Below, piece by piece: positions 43,085 through 53,163 of a stretch of 64,000 bases of DNA (position 1 is the stretch's first letter; each line of letters starts with the position of its first letter). Position numbers and translations under genes: made by a program. The DNA comes from Cohnella sp. AR92 (GTDB lineage Bacteria > Bacillota > Bacilli > Paenibacillales > Paenibacillaceae), in contig NZ_RZJR01000007.1 in assembly GCF_003990975.1 (NCBI RefSeq), forward strand, positions 125,079-189,078. The letters run 5' to 3'. The notes beneath the pieces were generated by a model that saw only the letters and a list, made by a program, of their open reading frames with translations, had not been told where the DNA came from and searched no databases.

Positions 43085-45319
43085 TTATGCTTGGGGATCC
43101 GGAATCTCCGGGGCCGATTCCACGTGAATGATGTTGGACTGTCCGTCGTATTTTCCCCCATAGACAGTCATCTGTAGGTAATAGGGATCGCTCGTCGCGA
43201 AGGAAAGCCATAGCTCGAGCGTTACTTTGCCCGTCACGCTGTCCGTCACGGCGTCTTCCAGATAGGCATCCTTGTAATGGTCCCAGAAGGAATCCTCGCC
43301 CGGAATGCTCGCGCCATAGCCGATGTAGATCTCCCTCGCATCCGTCGGATAGGTGAAACGCACCTGCGCATAGCCTTCCGCCACGCTGATCACTTCCAGA
43401 TCATCGATCGGGCCGACGTAGTTGGCTTCGAGCGGAATGCGGAGTTCTCTCATGCGGTACAAGGCATGCGATTCCTCCGGCTGGTCGGCATCCGCGATCC
43501 AAACATGCACTTTGACCGTCTGCGCTTCCGTGAAATGCCCCAGGTCGAGGCCGTAGCCAACGGACGTATCCCAGCCGCCGATCAAAGGATACGGATCGTT
43601 AACCATACCGGTGCCATAAACGTAATGCTCCGGGAAATATCCGATGAAGTCATCGCTTGAGCCTGCCCGCTCCAAGTAGAAGCTGTCATATCCATCATTG
43701 TAGCTGCCGTAGATCTCGTCTCCGTCATAGTTCGGAACGGTTACTCTCACGCCGTTGATAACGTTGTCGATCGTTTCCCCCGTATTCGTGACATGAACGT
43801 TCAGGTTCAGCATCGTATCGTCCATCCCGATGGAATCGAGCTCCGGAATGAGCTGCACGGGAAGTTCGAGAGTGAAGCTTACCGTTGCGACATGGCCGCC
43901 TTTATCCGTCACCGTCAGCACATAGCTGCCGTTCTCGACGATCTCGTCGCCGAGCTCGTAGCCGTCTACGACCGCTTCGTCCTTCCGCAGCTCGACGCTC
44001 GCGATATCCTTGTCCGAGCTTCTCGGCGTTACGGCAACGGCATAATGGGCTCCATTCGCCACTCCCGTGACGACAGGCGCCGGATCCGGCTTGGGACCGC
44101 CGCCGCTGCCGCTCCCTCCGGAGCTGACTACCCCGGAGAAGTATTCGATGCCTTCGGCGGCTTCGATATTCTGCGGCCTGAGCTCCAGGGTCGAGCCCGA
44201 TACATAGAGGCGGGCGGTAACGATGATACCTTGTCCGGTTACCTTGACGATGGCGTGAACGGTCAGCGTCTCCACCTTCGCCCCGGATTCCACGACGAAC
44301 ACCGCGACGCTTCGGAACTCCGCCTGCGAGATCTGGGTCGTGCCTTGGGCGACGATCCGAACTTCTCCGCCTTCCTTGCTTACGATCAAGGAAGCGATGA
44401 CGGAGTCGATCAGATGAACGCTGTTCGCTCCTCCCCCGTTGACGAGCGTGTCGCCCTCTACCTTGACGTTCTCGAGGGTGACATCCCCTTCGCCGACTTC
44501 CTTCGTCAAGGTCAGGTCTCCTTTAATCGTGACATTCCGCAGGGTCACTCCGCCCGTCTGGATCATCGCGTCTCCGGAGATGACCTCCGATCCGCTATCC
44601 GGTCCGTAGGTTCCCGCTTGGCCATAGACGGTCGGCTTGTCAGGCTCGGATTCGGGCTTCGCCGCCAGAGCCTTCAGCCGCGCCAGTGCAACAACCGCCT
44701 CCGCGCGGGTAATCGGGCTGTTCGGCCGGAAGGTTCCGTCCGGGAAGCCCTTCAGGATCGCAAGCCCGGCCAGCGTCTTCACCGCCTCCGCGCTCCAGTT
44801 CCCGATGTCCGCTCCATCGGTGAAGCTGACGCCTTCTCCCTTGGCCGCTTCAGCGCCAAGGAGCTTCTGCGTCAGGCCGGCCAGCATCGCGGCCGTCTCC
44901 TGCCTCGTTACCTGCTCGTTCGGCCTCGCTGTTCCGTCCGGATAACCGGATACGTAACCGGCCTTCACGGCTATCGCGACCTCGGGCGCATACCATGCCG
45001 CCTGCGGGACATCCGAGAACGAGACCTCGGCCGTGTCCTTGAGGCCGAACGCGCGGTTCGCCAGCGCCATCAGCTCGGCGCGGGTGATGCGGCGATCCGG
45101 CGCCACCTTGCCGTTCTCGTCTCCGGTCAGCCATCCATCCTCGACCGCCTGCCGAAGAGACGCTTCCGCCCAATGCCCATCGATATCCTGGCCGATGGCG
45201 CTGCCGGAAGCAGCCGCGGAGGCAACGGAAGCTCCATCGAACGGCCCGCCGAACCACCCGGATACCGCCAGCAGGAACGCCAGCGCACATAAGCCTATTT
45301 TCCAACCCGATCTGTTCAT
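43085..45319 (-). CDS. Secreted protein with three SLH domains and beta-helix-like region
   Basis: The 744-residue product has a Sec signal (IGLCALAFLLAVSGWF), three S-layer homology domains at about residues 45-100, 105-160 and 165-220 (each with ITRAE/VTRQE and FPDGTFRPN-like turns), a repetitive region at about 240-390 with short beta-strand repeats (VTLRNVTIKGDLTLT, VTLENVKVEGDTLV), a Gly/Ser linker and a C-terminal region with Ig-like blocks. SLH domains bind secondary cell-wall polymer, so it is surface-anchored. ATG at 45319 is preferred to 45328 for ribosome spacing. The function of the central region is not recognised. Confidence 0.88.
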   Translation of the reverse strand: MNRSGWKIGLCALAFLLAVSGWFGGPFDGASVASAAASGSAIGQDIDGHWAEASLRQAVEDGWLTGDENGKVAPDRRITRAELMALANRAFGLKDTAEVSFSDVPQAAWYAPEVAIAVKAGYVSGYPDGTARPNEQVTRQETAAMLAGLTQKLLGAEAAKGEGVSFTDGADIGNWSAEAVKTLAGLAILKGFPDGTFRPNSPITRAEAVVALARLKALAAKPESEPDKPTVYGQAGTYGPDSGSEVISGDAMIQTGGVTLRNVTIKGDLTLTKEVGEGDVTLENVKVEGDTLVNGGGANSVHLIDSVIASLIVSKEGGEVRIVAQGTTQISQAEFRSVAVFVVESGAKVETLTVHAIVKVTGQGIIVTARLYVSGSTLELRPQNIEAAEGIEYFSGVVSSGGSGSGGGPKPDPAPVVTGVANGAHYAVAVTPRSSDKDIASVELRKDEAVVDGYELGDEIVENGSYVLTVTDKGGHVATVSFTLELPVQLIPELDSIGMDDTMLNLNVHVTNTGETIDNVINGVRVTVPNYDGDEIYGSYNDGYDSFYLERAGSSDDFIGYFPEHYVYGTGMVNDPYPLIGGWDTSVGYGLDLGHFTEAQTVKVHVWIADADQPEESHALYRMRELRIPLEANYVGPIDDLEVISVAEGYAQVRFTYPTDAREIYIGYGASIPGEDSFWDHYKDAYLEDAVTDSVTGKVTLELWLSFATSDPYYLQMTVYGGKYDGQSNIIHVESAPEIPDPQA

Positions 45320-45496
45320 CTCTATCATCCCTCTGATTTAATATCTCGAACTTCGATAGGATAATAGCTCAAAGTAGCACGGGAAACGATTCACTTTGGT
45401 TAACAAAAAGAAATCTTTTTCGACGGGGGCCGGCAAATTGCGATATATTGAAATTAACCGGTATACGATTTGAAAGCGGCAAGGAGAGAGGCTTAC

Positions 45497-48073
45497 GTGC
45501 ACACCCCCATTCTGCTCCAGACCAAAATCAAGATTCCCGTTCCGCGCAGCGGGGGCGTTCGCCGGCAGAGGCTGCTCGATCGCCTGAACCGGACAACGGA
45601 TGGGCGGCTTGCGCTCGTCTGCGCTCCGGCCGGCTTCGGGAAGACGACCCTGATCGGCCAATGGGCCGAACAGTCCTCCTCCAAGATCGCGTGGTATTCG
45701 CTCGACGAGACGGATAACGACCTTATGAAATTCTGGAGATATGCGATTCACGCGCTTCAAGCTCATCTGCCACCCGGATTCGGGGAGAGAATGGAGCCGC
45801 TGCTCCAGGCCTATCCGAATGTGGCGATGCCTACCATTCTGGATGCCCTCCTTCAGGAATTGGAGGAACGCGAGGAAGGCGGGCTTCTCACGCTCGTTCT
45901 CGACGATTACCATACCATCTCGGCGGCCTTCATTCACGACAGCGTCGGTTACCTCATCGATCACCTGCCGGAAGGAGTCCGGCTCGTCATCGCCAGCCGC
46001 TCCGAGCTTCCTCTGTCGACGACGTCCAAATGGCGCGTTCGAGGAAAGCTGATCGACATCGGGTCCCGGCAGCTCGAGTTCACGGAAGAAGAGACCCGCC
46101 GGTTCTGTCAGGATACGAGCGGCCTCCGGCTCTCCGACGAGAGAATCCAATTGCTGCAGAAATGGACGGAAGGATGGGCGGCAAGCCTTCAATTGCTCGT
46201 CTTGACTCTTAAGGAGCACGAAGATCCGGACCGATTCTTCCTCCAATATTCCGGCTCCGATCGCGGCCTGATCCAGTACCTTCTAGAAGAGGTTCTCGGT
46301 CAGTTGCCCGCGGATATCCGCCGCTTCCTGCTCCGGACTTCGATCCTCTCGCGCTTCGACGCCGAATGCTGCGAGGCGGTTACGCTAGGCAACGACAGCC
46401 GGGCGATGCTCGACCGGCTGCAGAGACTGAACCTGTTCCTGGTACCGCTGGACGACACGCAGGGCTGGTATCGGTACCACCATCTGTTCTCGATGTTCTT
46501 GAAGACGCAGCTCTTGAAGGAAGATCCCGAGCTCGCCGTCGCGCTTCACCGGCTGGCGGCCGATCATCTCGCGGGGCGTTCGCTGCTTGAAGAGGCGCTG
46601 GAGCATTCGCTCGAAGCAGGGGATATCGGCACGGCCATCGGGTTGCTGGGAGCTCAAATCTCCTCCGTTATCGAGAGAGGGGAATGGAGCACGCTGCTGC
46701 GTTGGATGAACCGCCTTCCCACGGAAGCCCTTCCGTTCCAGATAAGGCTCCTCTACGCATTCACGCTGATCGTAACCGGTCAGTTCGAGTCGGCTGCGGA
46801 AGAGCTGCGGAGGCTGGAGCGGTTCGCGGCGGATGCGGAGCCCGGAGAAGAGCGGCAGGAGATGCGGAGCAGCCTGTTCTTCGCGAAGATCAACCTGGCC
46901 TTCTCCTCCGGAGACTACGAACAATGGTATTCCTACGCCGACCGGATTCCCGACATGCTGCCGGAAAGTCCTCTGCTTTACCGTTTCAACTACAATACGA
47001 ACGAGCCGTTCGTCCGAAGAACGGCTTTCGGCTTGCGCGGCATGCAGACCCCCGAGACGGAGGCGATCGCGGGCAGGATCATCGGCATTCTGGACTCGCA
47101 CGGCTGGGGGCAGTCGCTGTTCACCCAATACATCGTCCAGTCGCTGGCCGAAGGATACTACGAATGGGATCGGCTGGGAGACAGCCGCCGCCTGTTGCGT
47201 CGAATCGAACCGATCGCGCGCAAGCATCGGATCGCGGGCCTGCTGGTGCCGAACCTCGTTGCCGCCGCGCGGCTTCAATGGGCGGAAGGCAGCGAGAAGG
47301 AGGCGCACCGAACGATCGAGGACACGATCGAGCTCGTTCGGGACGAGCTTCGGGAGCCTCGGTGGCTCGCCCCGCTTCACGCATTCCAGGCTGGCCTGCA
47401 TCTGCGGGCGGGGAATACGGCTCTGGCGGAGACGCTGCTCTCCTCGCTGAAGCTGGCCGCCCCGAACAAGCCCTCCCTCATGAAGAACCTGGAGTATCTG
47501 ACCTACGCCAGGCTGCTCGGCGCGAAGCGCAAGGAGAAGGACGCGCTCGGTCTGCTCGAGACGCTGAACCGGCTGAATCGCCGGGAAGGCTGTATCGTCG
47601 GCATCGTGGACGCGGAAGCGTTGCAGGCTTTGCTTAATGCGCAGAGAGGCTACCGAAGCGAAGCCTTCGCCCATCTGGGAGAAGCGCTCGCCCTCGGCGA
47701 GGCGAACGGCTATATACGCGCTTTCGTCGATGAAGGCGAGCCGATGCGTTCCTTGCTGATGCAATTCAAGGAGCAGCGGAATCGGGAAGAGCATCGCGGC
47801 ATCTCGGAGGAATATCTGGAACGGCTGATCGGCCGGTTCCCGCTTAAAGAAGCTCCTATGCCTTCGGAGCGCCTCATCGAGCCGCTCTCCCCGAAAGAGA
47901 GCGCCGTGCTGCTCGAAGCGGTTCGCGGAGCGGCGAACCGGGAGATCGCCGATAGGCTGCATCTGACGGAAGGAACCGTCAAGGTTTACCTGAGCCGGAT
48001 CTACGGGAAGCTCGGCGTGTCGTCCCGGATCCAGGCGCTTCGCAGGGCAGAAGAGCTGCAGTTGTTCGAATAA
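45497..48073 (+). CDS. LuxR/MalT-like large ATP-binding transcriptional regulator
   Basis: The 858-residue protein has a P-loop near the N terminus (CAPAGFGKTTLIGQW, about residue 45), a STAND/LAL-type NTPase region with VLDDYHTISAAF, a long helical TPR-like middle (about 320-770) and a C-terminal LuxR HTH (LSPKESAVLLEAVRGAANREIADRLHLTEGTVKVYLSRIYGKLGV in successive blocks). This matches the MalT family. GTG at 45497 has AAGGAGAG 8 nt upstream; TTG at 45470 has none. Its inducer and targets are unknown; maltose is not assured. Confidence 0.9.
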   Translation: MHTPILLQTKIKIPVPRSGGVRRQRLLDRLNRTTDGRLALVCAPAGFGKTTLIGQWAEQSSSKIAWYSLDETDNDLMKFWRYAIHALQAHLPPGFGERMEPLLQAYPNVAMPTILDALLQELEEREEGGLLTLVLDDYHTISAAFIHDSVGYLIDHLPEGVRLVIASRSELPLSTTSKWRVRGKLIDIGSRQLEFTEEETRRFCQDTSGLRLSDERIQLLQKWTEGWAASLQLLVLTLKEHEDPDRFFLQYSGSDRGLIQYLLEEVLGQLPADIRRFLLRTSILSRFDAECCEAVTLGNDSRAMLDRLQRLNLFLVPLDDTQGWYRYHHLFSMFLKTQLLKEDPELAVALHRLAADHLAGRSLLEEALEHSLEAGDIGTAIGLLGAQISSVIERGEWSTLLRWMNRLPTEALPFQIRLLYAFTLIVTGQFESAAEELRRLERFAADAEPGEERQEMRSSLFFAKINLAFSSGDYEQWYSYADRIPDMLPESPLLYRFNYNTNEPFVRRTAFGLRGMQTPETEAIAGRIIGILDSHGWGQSLFTQYIVQSLAEGYYEWDRLGDSRRLLRRIEPIARKHRIAGLLVPNLVAAARLQWAEGSEKEAHRTIEDTIELVRDELREPRWLAPLHAFQAGLHLRAGNTALAETLLSSLKLAAPNKPSLMKNLEYLTYARLLGAKRKEKDALGLLETLNRLNRREGCIVGIVDAEALQALLNAQRGYRSEAFAHLGEALALGEANGYIRAFVDEGEPMRSLLMQFKEQRNREEHRGISEEYLERLIGRFPLKEAPMPSERLIEPLSPKESAVLLEAVRGAANREIADRLHLTEGTVKVYLSRIYGKLGVSSRIQALRRAEELQLFE

Positions 48074-48118
48074 GGGCGCTCCGTAACCTGACTTTATCGG
48101 GTTGCGGCTCCATCACGA

Positions 48119-48153
48119 AAGGCGGCATCGGGAACATTCCCGAATGCCGCCTT
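48119..48153. terminator. Bidirectional terminator after the MalT-like gene
   Basis: AAGGCGGCAT pairs with ATGCCGCCTT around a nested CGGGAA/TTCCCG, with one bulged base. It lies between convergent genes. Confidence 0.85.
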
Positions 48154-48165
48154 ATTGCGTTCTGA

Positions 48166-49089
48166 TTACGCATAGACCCGGAACAAAATATCCTGGGCAT
48201 AGTTGCCGAACGCTTCGCCGTAGATCGTCAAGCCGCCGACATGCTCGGCGGTGTCGGGCACCTCGAAGCGGATCGTCCAATCGTTCCGCGACATCGGCAC
48301 GTCCGCGAGCGTCACCTCCGACAGCTTCTGCCCATCCACGTACGTTCCGTCCTCGCCGATCCGAATCATTTTGAGCCAGCCGTATTGGTTCAATTCGTTC
48401 TTCCACCATGCGGGCGTGAGCAGCCCGCGGCCGTCTCCGCTGTCGCCGGGACTCGTCCAGATGCCCAGGCATACCCCGTTAAGATAGAAATGGATATCCG
48501 ACGGCCAATTCTTGTTGATCTGGGGAGCCTCCGAACCGATCTCCACCGAGAGCTCGATCTCCTTCGCTCCCTGCCCGGCCACCAGGTAATTCGGAATCTG
48601 GTACTCGACGAAGCCCTTGCCGAACCAGAGAATCTGCGCGTTCATCCGCTCCGGCTCCAGAAAGTAGCGAGGATCGTCGAACTGGCCGATCAGCTTGTCC
48701 CGCGAGGCTAGCCCGCAGGTCGGGTGTATCTCGTAGCGCGTGTAATGGCCGACGGGAATCGATACCTCTTGAATGATTCTCCGCTCCGCCGATACGGCGG
48801 GAAGAGGAAAAGTCACCTCTACTCCGTCCGTCGCCAGGGAACACATTTTGTGCGTTCCGCCTTCCTTGCGCACCATCTGCGTCCGGATCAGCCCGCCTTC
48901 CTCCAGCTTGCGGATGTGCATCGTCATGATCGGAGCGCTGAGCTTCATCGCTTGAGCCAGCTCCTTCACGTTCATCTCCCGGACGGCCAGCAGCTCGAGA
49001 ACGCCCAAGCGGACCTCGCTGGCCAACGCTTCATATGTAGGAAGCCACTTGCGCTCCGTATTGGCTTGTAGAATCGCCGATCCCTCCAT
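48166..49089 (-). CDS. ArsR-type regulator with large C-terminal domain, divergent from abfA
   Basis: The 307-residue protein has an N-terminal ArsR/HTH_5 winged helix (about 13-85: LASEVRLGVLELLAVREMNVKELAQAMKLSAPIMTMHIRKLEEGGLI in blocks) and a 200-residue C-terminal region that is absent from small metal-sensing ArsR proteins. That region has WFGKGFVEYQIPNYLVAG and WPSDIHFYLNGVCLGIWTSPGD, beta-rich segments resembling a carbohydrate-binding fold. It diverges from the arabinofuranosidase gene across 218 bp, so it likely regulates that gene. ATG at 49089 is preferred; an in-frame start at 49125 is possible. Confidence 0.82.
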   Translation of the reverse strand: MEGSAILQANTERKWLPTYEALASEVRLGVLELLAVREMNVKELAQAMKLSAPIMTMHIRKLEEGGLIRTQMVRKEGGTHKMCSLATDGVEVTFPLPAVSAERRIIQEVSIPVGHYTRYEIHPTCGLASRDKLIGQFDDPRYFLEPERMNAQILWFGKGFVEYQIPNYLVAGQGAKEIELSVEIGSEAPQINKNWPSDIHFYLNGVCLGIWTSPGDSGDGRGLLTPAWWKNELNQYGWLKMIRIGEDGTYVDGQKLSEVTLADVPMSRNDWTIRFEVPDTAEHVGGLTIYGEAFGNYAQDILFRVYA

Positions 49090-49207
49090 CTCGCATGCCC
49101 GCCGAATTATTGCACCCAGTACCACACTTCAGCTCGTTCCCCCGCTTCGGAGCCGAGCAGATGCTTTGCGTTGGTATCAGATGGGATGAGTCATTTCGGC
49201 AACCTTA

Positions 49208-49221
49208 AAAAAACGTTTACA
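49208..49221. promoter_or_regulatory. cre-like site upstream of abfA
   Basis: AAAAAACGTTTACA matches the cre consensus TGWAANCGNTNNCA except at the first two positions. It is 87 bp upstream of the abfA start. Confidence 0.35.
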
Positions 49222-49277
49222 GAATTGCGAGTAGCGTGTTATTAATATAATAGATAATATTTCTATAATCCGATTAA

Positions 49278-50816
<1,539 letters not shown>

Positions 50817-50834
50817 ACGCGCAAGCAAGATCAG

Positions 50835-50879
50835 CCCTGGGATCGTCCGGAAGAGTCCGGACGTTTCCCGGGGTTTTTT
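50835..50879 (+). terminator. Terminator of abfA
   Basis: A long imperfect stem (CCCTGGGATCGTCCGGA against TCCGGACGTTTCCCGGGG) followed by six T. Confidence 0.85.
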
Positions 50880-51009
50880 CATCTTATAACCAGTCGCTGC
50901 TAGGCCTCGCTGTTCCATTGCTCCGAGATTTGACCGTGGATGTTGCTCTACATATCCAGCTTCAGCTCGAGATGCCGTACAGCACTATTGTCCTCTTCAG
51001 CCTGTAGAG

Positions 51010-51145
51010 AAACTGATAGTCTCGGATGAGACTATCTCGGCGGGTTGAACGGTGTTTGTTCCGGAGATAGTCTCGGATGAGACTATCTCGGCGGGTTGAA
51101 CGGTGTTTGTTCCGGAGATAGTCTCGGATGAGACTATCTCGGCCG
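51010..51145. repeat. Hairpin array B: three 51-bp units
   Basis: Palindromes start at 51015, 51066 and 51117, exactly 51 bp apart. Each has AGTCTC-GGAT-GAGACT, extended in the latter two to GAGATAGTCTC/GAGACTATCTC, an 11-bp stem. The linker GGCGGGTTGAACGGTGTTTG is identical in the first two units. The direct repeats TGCCGTACAGCACTAT (50973-50988) and TGCCGTACGACACTAT (51174-51189) flank the array. Confidence 0.88.
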
Positions 51146-51313
51146 CCACAGTGCCAATTCCCTCGCCAGATGTTGCCGTACGACACTATCTCAACCGCAG
51201 CCAGTTAAGCTCCCAACTCTTATGCGAATTAAGGTCAACGACACGGGACATACTTCCCAAGGAAGCAATTGGTTATGGCTGCGATGCAGATGCTTACGGA
51301 AAGGAGCACATTC

Positions 51314-51403
51314 ATGTCTCGCCAATCGAAGAAGAACAACAACGGAAGACGAACCCCCGGAAATAATCAGGACTCCGAAGTTGCGGGTTCCAACAAAAAA
51401 TAA
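51314..51403 (+). CDS. Small basic protein, 29 aa
   Basis: The frame begins MSRQSKKNNNGRRTPG and ends AGSNKK. AAAGGAG lies 8 nt before the ATG, a good ribosome site. It is basic and Asn-rich with no hydrophobic segment. It precedes the 59-codon gene by 30 bp on the same strand, so the two are probably a single transcript ending at the hairpin at 51624-51655. Composition is similar to tiny spore-associated proteins, but I do not recognise a family. Confidence 0.55.
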   Translation: MSRQSKKNNNGRRTPGNNQDSEVAGSNKK

Positions 51404-51433
51404 GCTCACGGAATTTTAGGGGAGGGAAACGCG

Positions 51434-51613
51434 ATGTCATCAAGCCGGAATCACCAAGGCGCGTTGGGAAGCGGACAAATTGAAGAACAATTGCAAGAGC
51501 AGGCCGATGCGGCACAGGCCATCCAAGGCGGAAGCGAAGTAGACCGCGAAATCATGGAGGCCGCTAACCGCGATCCGCATACCTCGTTGGACGAGCTCGT
51601 GGAAAGCGAATAA
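51434..51613 (+). CDS. Small acidic, Gln/Glu-rich protein, 59 aa
   Basis: The frame begins MSSSRNHQGALGSGQIEEQL and ends with the acidic SLDELVESE. AGGGGAGGG lies 8 nt before the ATG, strong evidence of translation. The middle (EEQLQEQADAAQAI) is probably helical. It has no signal peptide or membrane segment. A clear terminator follows 10 bp after the stop. The 29-codon basic gene upstream probably shares the transcript. I do not recognise a family and give no function. Confidence 0.65.
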   Translation: MSSSRNHQGALGSGQIEEQLQEQADAAQAIQGGSEVDREIMEAANRDPHTSLDELVESE

Positions 51614-51623
51614 CGGGATAAGA

Positions 51624-51660
51624 ATACAGGCTGCCGGATTATCGGCAGCCTGTATGGTTA
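51624..51660 (+). terminator. Terminator of the small-gene pair
   Basis: ATACAGGCTGCCG (51624-51636) pairs with CGGCAGCCTGTAT (51643-51655), a 13-bp stem followed by a T-rich stretch. Confidence 0.85.
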
Positions 51661-51701
51661 TTTTCATACCTTCGTTCCTGAACCGAACCCGAGGCCCTCC
51701 C

Positions 51702-52232
51702 TCAGAACAAAATAATCCCCGTCAGCCCGGAAGCGACGATAATGAGCACCGGATGCAGCTTGCTGCGCAGCATGGCGTAAACCGAACCTCCGATGATCAA
51801 GACGGTGGCGATCGCGGTCCAGTCGGTGATGGAAGCGGAGTTCACCCCGAGCAGCTTGATCGCCGCATATAGAATCAGCATCGTGATGATGGGACGAAGG
51901 CTGTACAGTACGTATCTCATCCACTTGCTCTCCCGCATCCGGTAGAAAAAAATCGCGATCAAGATGGTAATGGCGACCGAAGGCAGAATAATGCTGACCG
52001 TAGACAGGAGCGCCCCGGGAACCCCATCGATCCGGTAGCCGATCAAGGAGGCGATATTGGTCGCAATGGAACCGGGGGACATCGCGGCGATGGATACCGT
52101 GTGGGCGAGAGCCGATTCGTCGAGCCACCCATGGCCCTCCGCCTCCGAGTGAATAGCCGGGATAACCGCATACCCTCCGCCGAAAGAGAGCAGCCCGATT
52201 TTCAGAAAGGTTAGAATCAATGATTCCAGCAT
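51702..52232 (-). CDS. Short-chain chromate transporter, second subunit
   Basis: The 176-residue membrane protein is a half-length CHR domain with FLKIGLLSFGGGYAVIPAI, the signature glycine motif, and AAMSPGSIATNIASLIGYR. In short-chain CHR systems two such half proteins together make one transporter that exports chromate, or may carry a related oxyanion. ATG at 52232 has GAGGAG 9 nt upstream, preferred over TTG at 52238. It begins 14 bp after the partner gene at 52247-52885 ends, so they are co-translated. Confidence 0.9.
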   Translation of the reverse strand: MLESLILTFLKIGLLSFGGGYAVIPAIHSEAEGHGWLDESALAHTVSIAAMSPGSIATNIASLIGYRIDGVPGALLSTVSIILPSVAITILIAIFFYRMRESKWMRYVLYSLRPIITMLILYAAIKLLGVNSASITDWTAIATVLIIGGSVYAMLRSKLHPVLIIVASGLTGIILF

Positions 52233-52246
52233 GCGCAACCGCTCCT

Positions 52247-52885
52247 CTAGATGTAATATTCCGGATAGTAGACCTCAGGCTTCCTCTTCGCCTTCCGTCG
52301 GCTCTCCGTCGCGATGCGGCGGCCCAGCTTCTCTTCGATGAAGAGGTAGGCCACTCCAATGACCGTTCCGCAGACGATGACCAGCAGGGGGTTCAGATGA
52401 AGGATCGTTAGGCCCAGCAGCGACACGCAAGCGAGACCGATCGTCATTTTATCGAAAATGGCCGTCTTGGACATGCGGTATGCGGTCGTCAGCATAAGGC
52501 CGATGACCGCCCCGTGAATGCCTTTGAGCGCGGCTTGCACCTTGACGTTGTCTTCCAGCAGCGAATAGAACACGTAGAACAGCAAGCCCATGATCAGCGT
52601 CGGAATCGTGATGCCGACCACGGCCGCTATCGCCCCGAGCACTCCCGCTCTCCGGTAGCCGACGAACGCCGCCGCGTTCACTCCGACTCCGCCTGGAGCG
52701 GAACTCGCGATGGAGAGCATGTCGTCCATCTCTTTGGCATCCAGCCACGCCCGCTTGGTCACGACCTCTTCGGTGATCAACGGAATCATGGCGAAGCCTC
52801 CCCCGAAGGTCATCGGGCCGATCCGGGCAAAGATAAGCAATAGCTCCGCCAACTCGCTCGTTTTTCCTCTGTTGTTCTTCAGCAT
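52247..52885 (-). CDS. Short-chain chromate transporter, first subunit
   Basis: The 212-residue half-length CHR protein has FARIGPMTFGGGFAMIPLI and SSAPGGVGVNAAAFVGYR, the paired CHR motifs, with about five membrane helices and a charged C-terminal tail. GGGGGG lies 8 nt before the ATG. It is the first gene of the two-gene unit with 51702-52232. Related pairs in Bacillus subtilis (YwrA/YwrB) export chromate. An inverted repeat overlaps its predicted promoter, described separately. Confidence 0.9.
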   Translation of the reverse strand: MLKNNRGKTSELAELLLIFARIGPMTFGGGFAMIPLITEEVVTKRAWLDAKEMDDMLSIASSAPGGVGVNAAAFVGYRRAGVLGAIAAVVGITIPTLIMGLLFYVFYSLLEDNVKVQAALKGIHGAVIGLMLTTAYRMSKTAIFDKMTIGLACVSLLGLTILHLNPLLVIVCGTVIGVAYLFIEEKLGRRIATESRRKAKRKPEVYYPEYYI

Positions 52886-52932
52886 AGCTATTTCCCCCCT
52901 AAAGCAAATCCTATCTCTACTATATCACCTTT

Positions 52933-52947
52933 ATTCCATTTTGGAAT
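52933..52947. promoter_or_regulatory. Inverted repeat at the chromate-transporter promoter
   Basis: ATTCCA-TTT-TGGAAT, perfect arms, overlaps the -35 position of a minus-strand promoter with TATAGT at 52919-52924. It is a candidate operator. Confidence 0.45.
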
Positions 52948-53163
52948 TAAGTTGTGAGCAAAACGATCATAAGACTTTGTTATTCGAAGAAAATCTTTTG
53001 TTTATACCGGCGAATCCGAGCGGAATCATGCGGTATGGGGGGGGGAATGGGGTGGAACGGCGGCACCAAGAGGGGTGGACTAGCCATATGATGGCATGTC
53101 CTCTATAATAAGAATCGGCTGTTAAACCCTATCATTTTGATCGGCTTAAAGGAGGGAACACGC

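Larger units (their letters stand above)
50817..51313. other. Non-coding stretch with terminator and hairpin array B
   Basis: After the abfA terminator, the region to the 29-codon gene contains hairpin array B and its flanking direct repeats. No credible gene is seen; the open frames that exist are made by the repeat. Confidence 0.6.

Noticed and set aside
46385-47962. A 525-codon minus-strand open frame opposite the MalT-like gene
   Set aside because: Antisense shadow; the plus-strand gene carries the P-loop and LuxR HTH.
50962-51186. A 74-codon minus-strand open frame over array B
   Set aside because: Its product is three copies of the translated repeat, with no ribosome site; it is explained by the repeat.
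53037-53058. G-quadruplex-like run (nine G, then GGGG and GG)
   Set aside because: It lacks four separate tracts of three or more G with short loops and is upstream of the ROK promoter without other support.
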